Assembly (NCBI GenBank): GCA_943736015.1
Contig: OX031063.1
Coordinates: 36,114,172 to 36,178,171, forward strand
Direction of reading: 5' to 3'
Source: Tridacna crocea
Taxonomy: Eukaryota; Mollusca; Bivalvia; Cardiida; Cardiidae
DNA: 64,000 bases
Shown: one piece after another, positions 32,385-44,589 of the stretch
Layout of the letters: every line of letters begins with the position of its first letter
How positions within the stretch are numbered: the first letter of the stretch is position 1
Made by a program: the position numbers and the translations under genes
Notes under the pieces: generated by a model
The model's input: only the letters and a program-made list of their open reading frames with translations
Databases searched by the model: none
What the model was told of the DNA's origin: nothing

Positions 32385-32899
32385 AAAACACAATAGTTTT
32401 TCTTATATTTTTTATGGAGATGCAGTGGTATTTACCATATACCGATTCCAATTACAATAGTTCTAGGATTAAAGATCTTTTTGACTGAGACGTTATGTCA
32501 AAGTCGATAAGATTTCTAGTCATACCATGAGAATAGCGATACACAGAATTGTTGATGATATCTGCCATCAACAAATCTGAAAAAAAAAAAACCTAATTCG
32601 TTATATGTGAAGAATCAATGACATTATTCCTCTCTCACATTTCAACATTGTTTCCACGATATTTCTCTGAGAAACCAGCCAGTGGCTTAAACAAAATATT
32701 GTGAGAAATACTGGTACATGATTTAGGGGAAGGAAATCGGTGCGACAGGTGGAAATAATCCTAAAATAACTTGGGCTAAATGAGCGGCGGTTTTACAAAT
32801 CTCTGCTGATCCCAATCTTCTCAATAACAAGACTTGATAATTTATAGCTATATAATTTTAAATAATATTTTGGATTAAGAATTCGTCTTTTATTCTTTT

Positions 32900-34260
32900 G
32901 TAAATTTGCTGATCAATCCTATTATTCGTATTCATGGACTGAGATCAGGACAGAAAAATTATACCGGAAGGGGTAACGCTCGACAGTTTAATCATTGCTA
33001 ACAAATGTCAAGACTAGATCAGAATAAAAAACAAACGAGAACGATGCAAAAATGCTTGGCTTTCATTACTCGTAAATTTCATTTCAGAATTTCAAAAAAT
33101 GAAAGAATGCGGGGTAGAAAATCAGTGAGGCAGGTGGAAAAAGTATAAAATAAGTTAGACTTAAAGCAGCTCTCCTTCACATCTTATGAATACATAACGA
33201 CATGCGACATGGAGAAATTCATTCATTTATATTTATATAGAAAACCGATGTCCATGACAGCGAAATACATAAAAAAATATTAGCAGGTGTAGATTACATT
33301 CCGACTTTAACTTTTTATGCAACTGTCACAATGTTTTCTAGTCATTTTTTTTCCTGTAACAGACTGAGAATACATTTTTGACCGAAAAAAACGGGCTTTC
33401 TTCCAGTGTGAGACTAGCCATATAACGGATTATGCAGGTTGATAGACTGAGATCAGAAAGAGATTAATAATGTCAGGAAGGGGGTATGCTTGCAAAAAAA
33501 GTCATTGCTCGTTGTACAGCTAGGATCAGAATGAAAATCATATGAAAGCGATGCAAAAATGCTTGGCTTTCGTTACGTATAGATTTTATTTCAGAATCTC
33601 AAAAAATGAAAGAATACAGGGTAGAAAATCAATGTGGCAGGAGGAAGGTATAAATTAAGTTAGACTTAATGCTGCTCTCCTTCGCATCTTATGAGTACAT
33701 AACGACATGCAAAGGTATTTATTCGCAAAAATCATTGCCAGAACGTCGGAATGGAGAAGCATTGATTAGACAGTCTGATCATTAATTAACACTGACCCAG
33801 ACATAAAAAAAAGTGTGTTGTTCGCATTAATTACATGTACCGATTATCGGGGTAGAAAACACGCTTTCTCCGTGTTTCAGAAGAAGACAAGCGCATTTTC
33901 CTGCAGCAGGCTGAAAACTGGCCTGGAAAGCGGGTTTTCTTCCAGTGTGAGACTAGCCATATAACGGATTATGCAGGTTGATAGACTGAGATCAGAAAGA
34001 GGTTAATAATATCGGGAAGGGGTATGCATGCTAAAGTAGTCATTGCTCGCGATGTACAGCTTGGATCAGAATGAAAACCATACGAGAGCAATGCGAAAAA
34101 GCTCAGCTTTCGTTCCTTATAGAGAATCTCAAAAATTGAAATAATACGGGGGAGAAAATCAGTGTGGCAGGAGAAAAAAGTATAAAATAAGTTACACTTA
34201 ATGCAGCGATACTTTTTATCTTATGAATACAGAACGATATGCAAAGGTATTAATACGCAA
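32900..34260 (+). repeat. Tandem repeat, ~540-bp unit (family J)
   Basis: About two and a half copies. AGTGTGAGACTAGCCATATA at 33405 and 33944 gives a 539-bp period. Other shared blocks are GGTTGATAGACTGAGATCAG, TCAGAATCTCAAAAA, GGTAGAAAATCA and ACATAACGACATGC. Part of a further copy (from about 32930) precedes them. A separated fourth copy is at 36240-36800. Confidence 0.85.
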
Positions 34261-34335
34261 AAATCATTGGAAGAACGGTAGTGTATGGCAGGTTTTTTAT
34301 TTAATTTGTTGCATTATTAGTTTATCCACTTGGAA

Positions 34336-34552
34336 ATACCAAACAATACCTGGTTTTATGACGCTGAGATTGAAGCCCTTTGAAAACACTATGGGAAAAG
34401 GAGAAAATGCTGGTAACCAGCATTTTTCTCGTTATCCCACAATGTTCTCTACCCTGCTGGAAACATTTCTTAATTTGAGTTATGCCTATTTTGTTGTCTG
34501 CAAGTGCTTTCAATTTGGACCAGTCTAAGATTTTGTTGTTTGGTAAAAGGTT
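34336..34552 (+). mobile_element. A-subfamily hairpin MITE
   Basis: ACCAAACAATACCTGGTTTT, hairpin GGGAAAAGGAGAAAATGCTG / CCAGCATTTTTCTCGTTATCCC (in parts), GTCTGCAAGTGCTTTCAATT and GTTGTTTGGTAAAAGGTTA. Confidence 0.85.
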
Positions 34553-34762
34553 ACAAGTTAGGGAAAGAATTAAACTACGTGGCAAATAAACTGCAAAAAG
34601 TTTTTTTTCCTACGTGTTAATAACTCAGTATCGAGGAAGTCTCTTGGCATTTTTTTCTTTAAACTTGACTCTTGAATTTATTCAGCACAAAATTACGAAT
34701 TTTCATAGTTGATAAAAGCAATAGCAAACAAATGTATAGAGAAACGCGTGGAAAAATTGAAG

Positions 34763-34994
34763 CATTCCCAAACGACAAATTTTAGACTCTTCAAAACTGA
34801 AAGACTTTGCAGACGATATTTTTCGGTTTGGTGAAAATGGCTGAAAGTTCTCAAAATGAAAAAAAAAAGCTAACACACAGTGGGAAAAGTAAAAATTGCT
34901 CGTTACAAGCAATTTCTCCCTTTCCACACAGTGTTTTCAAACAACTTGTACTGCAAACACGTGAAAAAACAGGGCTTGTCTGGGAAATGGTTAA
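34763..34994 (-). mobile_element. A-family MITE, intermediate hairpin
   Basis: Reverse orientation, CCCAAACGACAAATTTTAGA start, TTTGCAGACGA block, hairpin AAAAATTGCTCGTTAC / AAGCAATTTCTCCCTTTCC, end GGGAAATGGTTAA. Confidence 0.85.
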
Positions 34995-35104
34995 TAGCAT
35001 TATCAAGAATATTTCATCTATTGATGAATCAATTTCCCAAAAAGGCACCAAAGAATGAATATTTTTAGCAAATGGAAGCCATTTTCTTGTATGTTTGCAG
35101 TATA

Positions 35105-35142
35105 TGAATGAATGAATGAATGATGAATGAATGAATGAATGT
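35105..35142. repeat. (GAAT)n microsatellite
   Basis: Nine GAAT units with one deletion. A (GA)n tract follows at 35191-35213. Confidence 0.95.
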
Positions 35143-35249
35143 CCGTGCTTTTGATTGCTAATAATGGAAAATACGTAACGTCTTACTCTCTGAGAGAGAG
35201 AGAGAGAGAGAGAATACAACAATTAATCAAATTACTGGTTATGTCGTAA

Positions 35250-35484
35250 TCAACAGCAAATTATCGAAAACCGGCATGTTAGTCTGCCTGTTCCGGCAAA
35301 AGGTTTCGACAACGCCTAGTTTTCTGTCGAGAAGGTCAGATCCGGACTGGTTATCTTATATTAACAGCTATATATCGAAAAAAATCAGAGAGAGAGAGAG
35401 GAAAATTGATTGAAATACGCCTAATTTTCTGCACGAGGCCAGATCTGGACCGGTTCATGCAATTCTGAAAAAATGCAAAATATC

Positions 35485-35525
<41 letters not shown>

Positions 35526-36030
35526 GGGGAGGAAATTTGATTGAAATACTGCTATGTTAATGTCTTCTCTGACAGAAGGTTAGGTAACGCCTCGTTTTCT
35601 GTCATGGAGGTCAGATACGAGGAGTACAAAACATTGACTGAAAAATAGTGAATCATCAAAGCCCGGTATGTTAATCTGTCTGCTCTGAGAGAAGGTTTCG
35701 GCAATGCCTAGTTTTCTGTCATGGAGGCCAGATCTGAACAATATCAAATTATCGAACAAATGAAAGAAATCAGAGAGAGAGAGAGAGAGAGAGGGAGAAT
35801 AAAAAAAATGATTGAAATACTATAGATCATCGAAACCCGCTATGTTAATCTGTCTGTTCTGACAGAAGATTTCGGCAACGCTTAGTTTTCTGTCATGGAG
35901 GCCAGATCTGGACCTAAAATATTAAAAAAAAAAAGACTGAAATATTGATAGATCGGCGACATCCGGTATTTTAAACTGTCTGCTCCTACAGAAGGTTTCG
36001 GCAACGCCAAGTTTTCTGTCACGGAGGCCA
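35250..36030 (+). repeat. Family I tandem array, block 1
   Basis: Six units, each with GACAGAAGGTTTCGGCAACG, CCTAGTTTTCTGTCATGGAG and GCCAGATCTGGAC, often followed by ATCGAAAAAAT and a (GA)n tract. Core positions are near 35295, 35415, 35573, 35690, 35862 and 35988. The unit spacing is 115-170 bp. The array resumes at 38290. Confidence 0.9.
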
Positions 36031-36239
36031 GATCCGGTTATGATACAAACACAGCTAAGTATCGGGGGAAAAAAAGAGAAAAGAAAGCGAGAAAGAGAGT
36101 GAGAGGAAAATTCATTGAAACACTGGTATGTTAAGGCAACAAAAAATGCCTGTACTATTGGAAGGTCTGCGAAATTTGATATGTTAGACTTTCGGATCTA
36201 TCAGAATGTTTAGGCAGACTTAAGATAGATTTTTAAGGC

Positions 36240-36800
36240 AACTGTCAAAATGTTTTTGTCCTTCTTTTCCTGTTACAGGCTGAAAATATATTTTTGGCCA
36301 AGAAAACGTGTTTTCTTCCACTTTGAGAGTAGACATATAAACGCGACTGTGCAGGTTGATAGACTGAGATCAGAAAGAGATTAATATTGTCGGGAAGGGG
36401 TATGCTTGCAAATATAATAAGTCAATGCTCGCAATGTACAGCTTGGATCAGCTTGGACCAGGATGAAATTCATACGAGAACGACGTGAAAAGGCTGAGCT
36501 TTCGTTACTAATTGATTTCCTTTCAGAATTTCAAATAACGAAATAATACAGGGGAGAAAATCAGTGTGGCAGGTGGAAAGAAGTATAAAATAAGTTAAAG
36601 TTAGACTTAATGCAGGGCTACTTTTCATTTTATGAATACAGAACGACATGCAAAGAAGCATTGATTAAACAGTCTGATCATTAATTAACACTGACCCAGA
36701 CATAAAAAATGTGTTGTTCGCCTTCAATACATGTGCGATTATCCACGATTATCGGGGTAGAAAACGCGCTTTCACCGTGTTTCAGAAGAAGACAAGCGCA
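36240..36800 (+). repeat. Displaced copy of family J unit
   Basis: Matches 33340-33900: GGTTGATAGACTGAGATCAG, then AGTCTGATCATTAATTAACA, GGGGTAGAAAACGCGCTTTC and TTTCAGAAGAAGACAAGCGC in the same order. Copying across block 1 of family I indicates a segmental duplication. Confidence 0.85.
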
Positions 36801-38280
36801 TTTTTCAAAACTCTATAAATGGAAAAAATAATTGTTCGATTCTTTTAAAAATTTCAGGACCGATAATAATTTATGTGTACATCAGGCTTGCGATAAATGA
36901 AATAATTCCAACATAGGACCCCGTTTGAAAAAAATGCACTATTTTGTCCTACAAAAACCGTCTTTGAACTAGTGTTCTTGTCGCAAACGTGTGTTGAAGA
37001 GTGCAATTTATCTGGTTTCAGGTGCTATTCCTTAAATGGAAAAAGTAATTTTTAGACAAATTCATTTATGTCGTCTGCAATGTCTTTCATTACTTGAATT
37101 ACATATAAAGTGAGGGCCATCTCAATCTTTCTACACTGGCCACGAAAATATAAGAAAAAAATTAAAATATAAGAAAGAAAATAAAAATGAGAGAGCGATA
37201 GAGAGAGAGAGAGAGAGGATAATTGATTAAAATACTGATATGTTAAGGACGTTTATGACAAATTCTTCCAACAATGGACATTTTTTTTTTTAAACTTTGC
37301 ACATACAAAGTTCATCATGTCTCTTGTAGATTACAATGAAAAAAAACGGGGGTCCCCGTGCTCGTTTCCGAGAAATTCACTTTTGAAAAAGGTATATACA
37401 GTTCCAAAATTCAGCATTTGTAGGATTTAACACACTTTTCCTTAACAGTCAATTAAACAGGAAAATTACCAGAAGAATATACAAATATACATCACTTTAA
37501 AGAAAAATAAATTCAGTTTTGCGCTAAAAGCAAGAAAAAGTCTGGTTTTGAGCATGGTAAATGTACCAATATGCATTATATATACAGACCATTGAGTTAA
37601 AAAGGGAGATAATTTGACCGGGTTAAGGGTTAATCTTCAATAAAAACATACTTTCTAACGGACAGATCTTTTTTTTTAAATGTCCACAATCATAGTACTT
37701 ATAAATCTTGACAATAAGAAAAAATAAAAATGGCACAACCCGTGCTTCTTTCCCCAGGAAACAGGGATGAAGATCACGTTGGAAGTTAATTTTTTTTCCA
37801 AGGAAAACTATATAGTAGAAGCTCAGCAGACATACAGGGAAAGAAAAAAATTGCTCATCCTCATTAAAAGTGATTTCTCCTTTTCCCACATTAATTTTGG
37901 ATCCTATACTCCTTCAAACAATTAACATATATACCTGAAATTCGTATCAAACCCTTCATTGCCTACATGTAGGTCTTTTTTTTTTTTTTTATAAATTTGC
38001 ATACATGATTATGGCCACCCAGCTCATAGAAATACAAAAACATAAAAGAAATGTCTGTGGAAAAAATGAGATAAAAGCTCGACAGACATGATGGAAAAAG
38101 GAAAAATTATTCAGTAGAAGAAATTTCTCCTTTTCCCACAGTATTTTTCAAAAAGAAAAAGCTATACTTCAAGAAAAAGGTATACTTTTACAGCTTCAAT
38201 TTTCTGCCTGTTTCATTGTGTAACTGGACCTTTTTTCCAGCTAGTTCTTTACCAGTCATATCATCCAGTTTTGATGCTAT
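36801..38280. other. Spacer with decayed A-family hairpins
   Basis: No gene. AT-rich, with a (GA)n tract at 37190-37219 and decayed hairpins at 37836-37905 (TTGCTCATCC.., TTTCTCCTTTTCCCACAT) and 38085-38160 (GGAAAAAGGAAAAATTATTC, TTTCTCCTTTTCCCACAG). Confidence 0.5.
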
Positions 38281-38289
38281 CACCTTAGG

Positions 38290-38579
38290 CCAGATACGGA
38301 CTTGTAATATTAACAAAAAAAACCCCTGAACTATTCGTAGATCTGCGAATCCGGTATTGTAGACTGACTGCTCTGACAGAAGATTTCGGCAACGCCTAGT
38401 TTTCTGTCATGAAGGCCAGATCTGGACTTAAAATATTAACAAAAGGACGAAAATATTGTTAGATCTGCGACATCCGATAGTGTAGACTGTCTGCTCCGAC
38501 AGAAGGTTTCGGCAACGCCGAGTTTTCCGTCACGGAGGCTAGATCCGGACTGGTTATGATACAAAAACAGCTAAATATC

Positions 38580-38619
<40 letters not shown>

Positions 38620-38888
38620 TTGGTTGAAATACTGGTATGTTTATCTGTCTGCTCTGATAGAAAGCTTAGGCAACGCCTAGTTTTCTGTCATGGAGACCAG
38701 ATACGGACTTAAAATATTAACAAAAACAGACTGAAAGAGACTGAAATATTGGTAGATCTGCAACATCCGGCATGTAAGACTGGTTGCGCCGACAAAGTTT
38801 CGGCAACGCCTAGTTTTCTGTCACGGAGGCCACATCCGGACTGGTTATGATACAAAAAACAGATAAATATCGAAAAAATGAGAGAAGC

Positions 38889-38919
<31 letters not shown>

Positions 38920-39230
38920 GAAAATTATTGAAATACTGGTACCATGCATGTTTATATATCTGCTCTGACAGAAGGCATAGGCAACGCCTAGTTTTCTGCA
39001 TGGACTTGAAGAATTAACAAAAAAAACGACTATTGATAGATCTGATACGGCGGCCAGATCCGAACTTGTTATGATATAAAAACACCAAATATCGAAAAAA
39101 ATGAGAGAAGAGAAAGAGATAGAGAGAGAAAAAAAGGCGAAAACTGATTGAAATACTGATACATGTATGTAAATCTGTCTGCTCTAACAGAAGGCTTAGG
39201 CAACTCCTAATATCAGATACATCGCGGCGG
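38290..39230 (+). repeat. Family I tandem array, block 2
   Basis: About five full and two partial units of GGCAACGCCTAGTTTTCTGT, AGGCCAGATC and AATATTGGTAGATCTGC. It includes long (GA)n tracts at 38582-38615 and 38879-38931. Alternating unit variants (TTTCGGCAACGCC with or without GA tract) suggest a dimeric arrangement. Confidence 0.9.
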
Positions 39231-39529
39231 CCAATGCACCTCTCTATTCTTTCATTGAGTTAAAATGCACGCATTATGTTTAAGAACCACTGTAATCTAG
39301 AACCCTATTGCACACAGACCGTGCGATTAAATTATGCGGGATTTTCAGTTTTGTAAATTTCGGGCCATAAAACACACCAAGTTTAAAATGTTTATAGGCA
39401 ATTTCAACTTTGAATTTGCATGAAAATAATTAGGAATGACAAAAAAATCGCGCAATTATTTCATTATATCTTTATATCTATTCATAAATTGTTAAAAATT
39501 GATGGCATTTGACACAATTTAACAAAAAA

Positions 39530-40110
39530 GACTAAAATGTTGGAAGATCTGTGACATCCGGTATTGTAGACTGTCTGCTCCGACAGAAGGTTTCGGTAAC
39601 GCCGAGCTTTCTCTCACGGAGGCCAATTCCGGACTGGTTTTGATACAAAAACAGCTAAATATAAAAAAAAAATGAGAAAGAGAGCGAGAGAGGAAAATTC
39701 ATTGCAGTCTGCTGTGACAGAAGGCTTAGGCAACGCCTAGTTTTCTGTCACGGAGGCCAGATACGGACTTAATATTAACACACAAAACAAAAACGGGAAT
39801 ATTCGTAGATCTGCGAATCCGGTATTGTAGACTGTCTGCTCTGACAGAAGATTTCGGCAACGCCTAGTTTTCTGTCATTGAGGCCAGACACGGACTTGAA
39901 ATATTAACAAAAAAAAACCCTGAAATATTTGTAGATCTGCGAATCCGGTAGTGTAGACTGTCTGCTCTGACAGTAGATTTCGGCAACGCCTAGTTTTCTG
40001 TCATGGAGGACAGATCTGGACTTAAAATATTAAAAAAAGGACGAAAATATTGTTAGATCTGCGACATCCGATAGTGTAGACTGTCTGCTCCGACAGAAGG
40101 TGTCGGCAGG
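39530..40110 (+). repeat. Family I tandem array, block 3
   Basis: Five units with cores near 39583, 39718, 39846, 39968 and 40097, the last truncated where the purine-rich minisatellite begins. The unit spacing is about 122-135 bp. The stretch 39231-39529 between blocks holds no gene. Confidence 0.88.
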
Positions 40111-40918
40111 AAAGGGGACAGAAATAAGACTGAGAGGAGAACGAGGATCTGAAAAGAGAGGAAGGGGATACTGACAGCCTGAACAGAGACGGAGAGGAGA
40201 CTGAGAAGAGACAGAGATGAGACTGAGAGAGTCTTAACAGAAATGTATAGGAGACTGAAAAAAAAGACTGAGACGGGACAGAGAAGGAGAGAGAGAGAGA
40301 GAGGGGATTGAGAGTCTGAAAAGAGACAAAGTGGAGACTGACCGAGTGAGAGTCTGAAAAGAGACTGAGAGGAGAATCAGAAAATAAAAGGAGACCGAGA
40401 GGAAAATGAGAGTCTGACAAGAGAGGGGACGAAGATGGGGATGAGTATGAAAAGAGACACACAGGAGACTGACAGACTTAGCAAAGACTGATGGTCTGAA
40501 AAAAAAGAGGGAGAGGAGAGCGAGAGATTGAGAGGAGAATGATGTTAATAAAAGAGAAGGAGAGGACACTGACAGCTTGAACAGAGACATAGAGTAGATT
40601 CCAAAGAGACGGAAAGGAGACAGAGAGAAGAATGAGAGTCTGAAAAGAGATGAAGAGGAGACCGCCAGGAGGCTGAGAGGAGAATGAGAGTCTGAAAAGA
40701 GACAGAGAAGAGACTGGGAGACTGCAAGAAGAATTACAGTCTGACAAGAGATGGAGAGGAGATTGAGAAAAGACTGAGAGGAGACAGTCATGAGACGTAG
40801 AGGAGAATGAATGTCTAAATAGAGACGGAGAGGAGATGGAGAGAAGGCTGAGAAGAGAAAGGGGGTCTGAATAGAGACGGAGAGCAGACTGAGAGAAAGA
40901 TGAGAGTCTTAAAGACTG
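40110..40918 (+). repeat. Purine-rich minisatellite
   Basis: Irregular tandem units of about 25-35 bp built from GAGAGTCTGAAAAGAGAC, GGAGACTGAGAGGAGA and CTGACAGCCTGAACAGAGAC. The plus strand is almost pure purine plus CT dinucleotides. The reverse strand gives long Ser/Leu/Phe-rich frames that are compositional artefacts. Confidence 0.93.
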
Positions 40919-41797
40919 CAGGGCCCTACAGCTCTTAAGTATACGCTGATATTAAAGTTCTATGCATCATTCTGTAGCTGAGAATGTCTGTTTCAATCTC
41001 TGTAAAAAGCGTTTTGCCACACCTGAAAACAGAGTGGAAAAAGTCGAAAAACCATTCCGAAAATGGGCCGATTTCGACCTCATAAAGAAACCTTTTCAGG
41101 GCCCTACAGCTCTTAAATTTAAGCTGATCTTAAAGTTCTATGCATCATTCTGTTGCTGAGAATGCCAATTTGAATCTCTTTAAAAAGTTATTTGCCACTA
41201 CTGAAACCAGTATGGAAAAAGCCGAAAAACCATTCCGAAAATGGCCCGATTTCTGAAAAGTCGAAAATTTCGACCTCATCAAGAAACCTTTTCAGGGCCC
41301 TACAGCTCTTAAATGTAAGCCAATCTTACAGTTCTATGCATCATTCTGTAGCTGAGAATGTTTATTTGAATCTCTGTAAAAACTGTTTTGCCACTACTGA
41401 AAACAGCGTAGAAAAAGTCGAAAAACCATTCCGAAAATGGGCCCATTTCAGAAAAGTCGAAAAATTCGACCTCATCAAGAAACCTTTTCAAGGCCCTGCA
41501 ACTCTTAAATGTAAGCCGATCTTAAAGTTCTATGCATCATTCTGTAGCTGAGAATGTCTATTTGAATCTCTGTAAACTGAGTGTTTTGCCACTACTGAAA
41601 ACAGTGTGGAAAAAGTCGAAAAACCGTTCCGAAAATGGGCCCATTTCTGAAAAGTCGAAAAATTCGACCTCATCAAGAGACCTTTTCAGGGCCCTACAGC
41701 TTTTAAATGTAAGCTAATCTTACAGCTGTATGCATCATTCTGTAGCTAAGAATGCCAATTTGAATCGCTGTAAAAAGTGTTTTGCCACTACTGAAAA
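40919..41797 (+). repeat. Satellite, five copies of ~195 bp (family L)
   Basis: GGGCCCTACAGCTCTTAAAT starts units at 40920, 41098, 41296, 41491 (variant) and 41689, so periods are 178, 198, 195 and 198 bp. Each unit holds TTCTATGCATCATTCTGTAG, TTTTGCCACTACTGAAAAC and CATTCCGAAAATGGGC. Open frames across it are interrupted in every unit by the TAG of CTGTAGCTGAG unless a base change removes it, so coding is unlikely. Confidence 0.95.
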
Positions 41798-43980
41798 CAG
41801 ACTTGATCCTTTCTGTTATATGAAAATAGAATCCACTCAGACTCGGACGGCTCGTTGTTCTGTGCAGTCTGATTATGATCTATGCAGCCCGCAAAACCTG
41901 TTTTCGGCTACGGCACCGAAAGTGTTTAACAATCAAGAGTATTCAGATGTCCCGGCTGCCTCGGCTACAATGTCGAGATCTTGCATGACTAATTTCAAAA
42001 CTGGGCGAAAACCTGCCTGGTCACTTTGTCTTTTGTTTACTGTTTACCTGATTTTGATTTTTGTTGCATTTGTCGAAGACAATGCCACTATGAGATCAAT
42101 AATTAATGTTCAATATTGAATTCTGAAGAGCGTGTATGGTATTTTGTGCAAAACCGAAAGAAATAAACCCAGTCTTTTTTTTTCTTTTTGCTTGCCACTT
42201 ACACATGGAACGACCACACAGTAACAGATAGTCGTCTCCACAATATTTGCCATTCTTTAACACGCAACAATCAAATGCATTTTAACACCTGCAGTATTTT
42301 TGGCTGCTAATTAGCCTTTTAGCAAGCCCCAACCCCACTTTTTTGCCAGAGCAAGGCTCGCTTGCACAGATTTTTCGAATTACAGGCGCTGTCACCAAGT
42401 CGTCCGGACATTGATTAATGGATCATCTCCATTTCATTAACCTTTTTCAGAGAAAATAATCTAGCATTTCGATGCCAATAGTAAAAGGGGCCATTCCTGT
42501 CAATTAAATTATCTCCCATGCCAGATAAAGACTGAAGGTAACCAAATAACGCAATCTCCGTGCAGACTTGTCGTTCGCTACTCTCACCATCCGGAGTGCA
42601 AGAGAGTGCAAACAATACAGAGGTCCTTACATCTGTTCGCCTTTGTTTTTATCCTTGGTTCCCTTGGGGATGTTGGGATAATTGTAAAATTGGTTTACAT
42701 GTATGTATGATGTATGTTTAAGATCCACATGTAATTCAAACTAAATTCTGTTCTTAATCATCAGGAACTATGTATATATCGAATTGTAATGACATCTATT
42801 AAGAATTACTTGAAATATTGTCTCGGGAAAATAGCTGTTCAGTGCTAGAAAATCAAGGATAAATCCAAGTTATTCCCTTATCAAGACCAATCTAGTGCTC
42901 GAGAAGAATCAAGCAAAATGACTGCATGAGGAATGGTCCTCATTGATCAAAGTACAAGTAAGAATGTGAAAAAAGAATAATAATAATAAATGAGCCGTGC
43001 TCTGTGAATAGTGGGCTTCATGCATCTTCGAAAAGTATCGAACAAGGTCAGCGCAGGCTGACCTGTGCCGAAATCTTTTGCTATTGGTCAATTTTCTGTA
43101 TTTACAAGGACTAGTCTACTTCATTATCAAGTCTATTTTTGAAAGAAGTAGCTATTATGGATCCATAAATATTTTATGGCTTGCTTGGTAGCCTATTGTG
43201 GATCAAGGATATGCATGAATTTTATGAGCTAAGCTCCGGTAACAGGGGCTTACTGAATCTCCGTGATGCATGAAACAATGCATGTCATCACATACTTTTG
43301 GATCCATTATACTTATACCCATTTGCTCCTACATATAACTGAATATGGTCCTTAGGCATACAGGAAATTGACCAAAAACAATCGGTTTAATTGTGGGAAA
43401 TGCAGATAATACATGTACTTGTATACATCAGTTTCTCCTTTTTCACAATACATGTATCTTTTTGAGTTTCTATACGAGTGATTGCTACAAATCTCGATTG
43501 GTAGGTAAAGGGTACATTTTCTCATACTCTTGTAGGTTACAGTTTTTTTTTTTTTTTTTTCTGAAATGAGGGTCCTCTCTGTTATCCGCTGCAAATTTCT
43601 TCCTTACTGTTTTGGGTTTCTAGGACGACATGTTGATACACGAAAAATATTCGGTAATGTTAATCAAACATAAATGAGTAAAATGAAGCACAAATATTTA
43701 CATAACATCTTTGGCACATGCACAAAGTTTCATTCTTAGTTATAAAAATAGACCTAGACGAAGCTTTCATGCACGGGAAAGCTAACGTAGCCTATACATG
43801 CAAGTGAACTGTAATCACTGTCCGAAACATTTTTGCATAACCCGAGGGTCCAATCATGGCCAAAATTGTGATAAGCACGAACATACAGTGTTTATCTTAC
43901 GTACACAATTTTGATAGCGCTCACCTACCCAGCCTTGTACATTGACCCTTTCAAATTTTAACTCTTACTTTAACCTGTTG
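41798..43980. other. No supported gene
   Basis: An open frame 41730-42119 leaves the satellite and encodes a possible membrane segment (WSLCLLFTVYLILIFVAFV), but has no homologue I recognise. A family H fragment is at 43150-43265. A D/E hairpin with GGTCAGCGCAGGCTGACC is at 43045-43062. A decayed A-family hairpin (TGTGGGAAATGC, TTTCTCCTTTTTCACAAT) is at about 43393-43452. Confidence 0.5.
43045..43062. repeat. Short perfect palindrome
   Basis: GGTCAGCGCAGGCTGACC: 8-bp arms within a D/E-type hairpin context (AAAAGTATCGAACAA .. GTGCCGAAATCTTTT). Confidence 0.6.
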
Positions 43981-43984
43981 CATA

Positions 43985-44128
43985 GGTTTACCCTCTACCA
44001 CACAATCCTGAGTTTTTACAAACCCGAATAAAGAAAGCCTCTAAAATCATGTTTCTTGGTTTCCTCACACCAGTTCTGACGCAACTGTTGCAGAAGGAGA
44101 AAAAGCTGAATACCACCATTTTCTCATG
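43985..44128 (+). mobile_element. Damaged A-family MITE
   Basis: TTTACCCTCTACCACACAAT, GAGTTTTTACAAACCC, GAAAGCCTCTAAAATCATG and a weak hairpin AGAAGGAGAAAAAGCTG / ACCATTTTCTCATG. It directly abuts the next copy at a TTAA. Confidence 0.65.
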
Positions 44129-44354
44129 TTAACTCTTTACTAAACGACAAATTTATAGACTAGGCCAAATTTAAGCATTCGCAGACAACAAAATAAATGC
44201 GACTGAAAAATCAAAATTTGATTTGGTAAGGGTAAAAAATATTGTGGGAAAAGAGAAAATGCTGGTTAACTGCATTTTCTCCTTTTCCTACATATTTTCA
44301 AAAGGTTTCTACCTCAGGGTCGTCAAAACTCGTTATTGTGTGGTAAAGGGTTAA
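44129..44354 (-). mobile_element. A-subfamily hairpin MITE
   Basis: TTAACTCTTTACTAAACGAC start, hairpin TGTGGGAAAAGAGAAAATGC / GCATTTTCTCCTTTTCCTACA, CTACCTCAGGGTCGTCAAAA, and GGTAAAGGGTTAA end. Confidence 0.92.
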
Positions 44355-44501
44355 AACTGTTTTCAGATGGCTTTTTTTTTCTTAATGGATAATGAAAAGG
44401 ATTTATATTTAAAATTCAAGTAGATCTACATCTATAGTAAAACATTTTGGCAAAAGTAAAATTCTCGCCGCGAGCCACATATCTCCCAAAACCCTTTGCG
44501 C

Positions 44502-44524
44502 GCACACACACACACACACACACA
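44502..44524. repeat. (CA)n microsatellite
   Basis: Eleven CA/CG dinucleotides. Confidence 0.95.
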
Positions 44525-44589
44525 AATCAACTGCTCCAAATTCACATCATTTGTAGACGACAAAACGAATGGGGCAACAATATAGGTTT

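Noticed and set aside
34223-34528. 101-codon frame
   Set aside because: Translation of family J repeat and an A-family MITE.
40234-40791. 185-codon minus-strand frame (and overlapping 146-codon frame at 40022-40462)
   Set aside because: Ser/Leu/Phe-rich product of the purine-rich minisatellite; open in several frames at once because the repeat lacks stop-forming triplets on that strand.
41192-41551. 119-codon plus-strand frame
   Set aside because: Lies wholly in the ~195-bp satellite; equivalent units are broken by TAG.
41730-42119. 129-codon frame with a possible membrane segment
   Set aside because: Begins in satellite, no recognised homologue, no splice or promoter context; kept only as a note.
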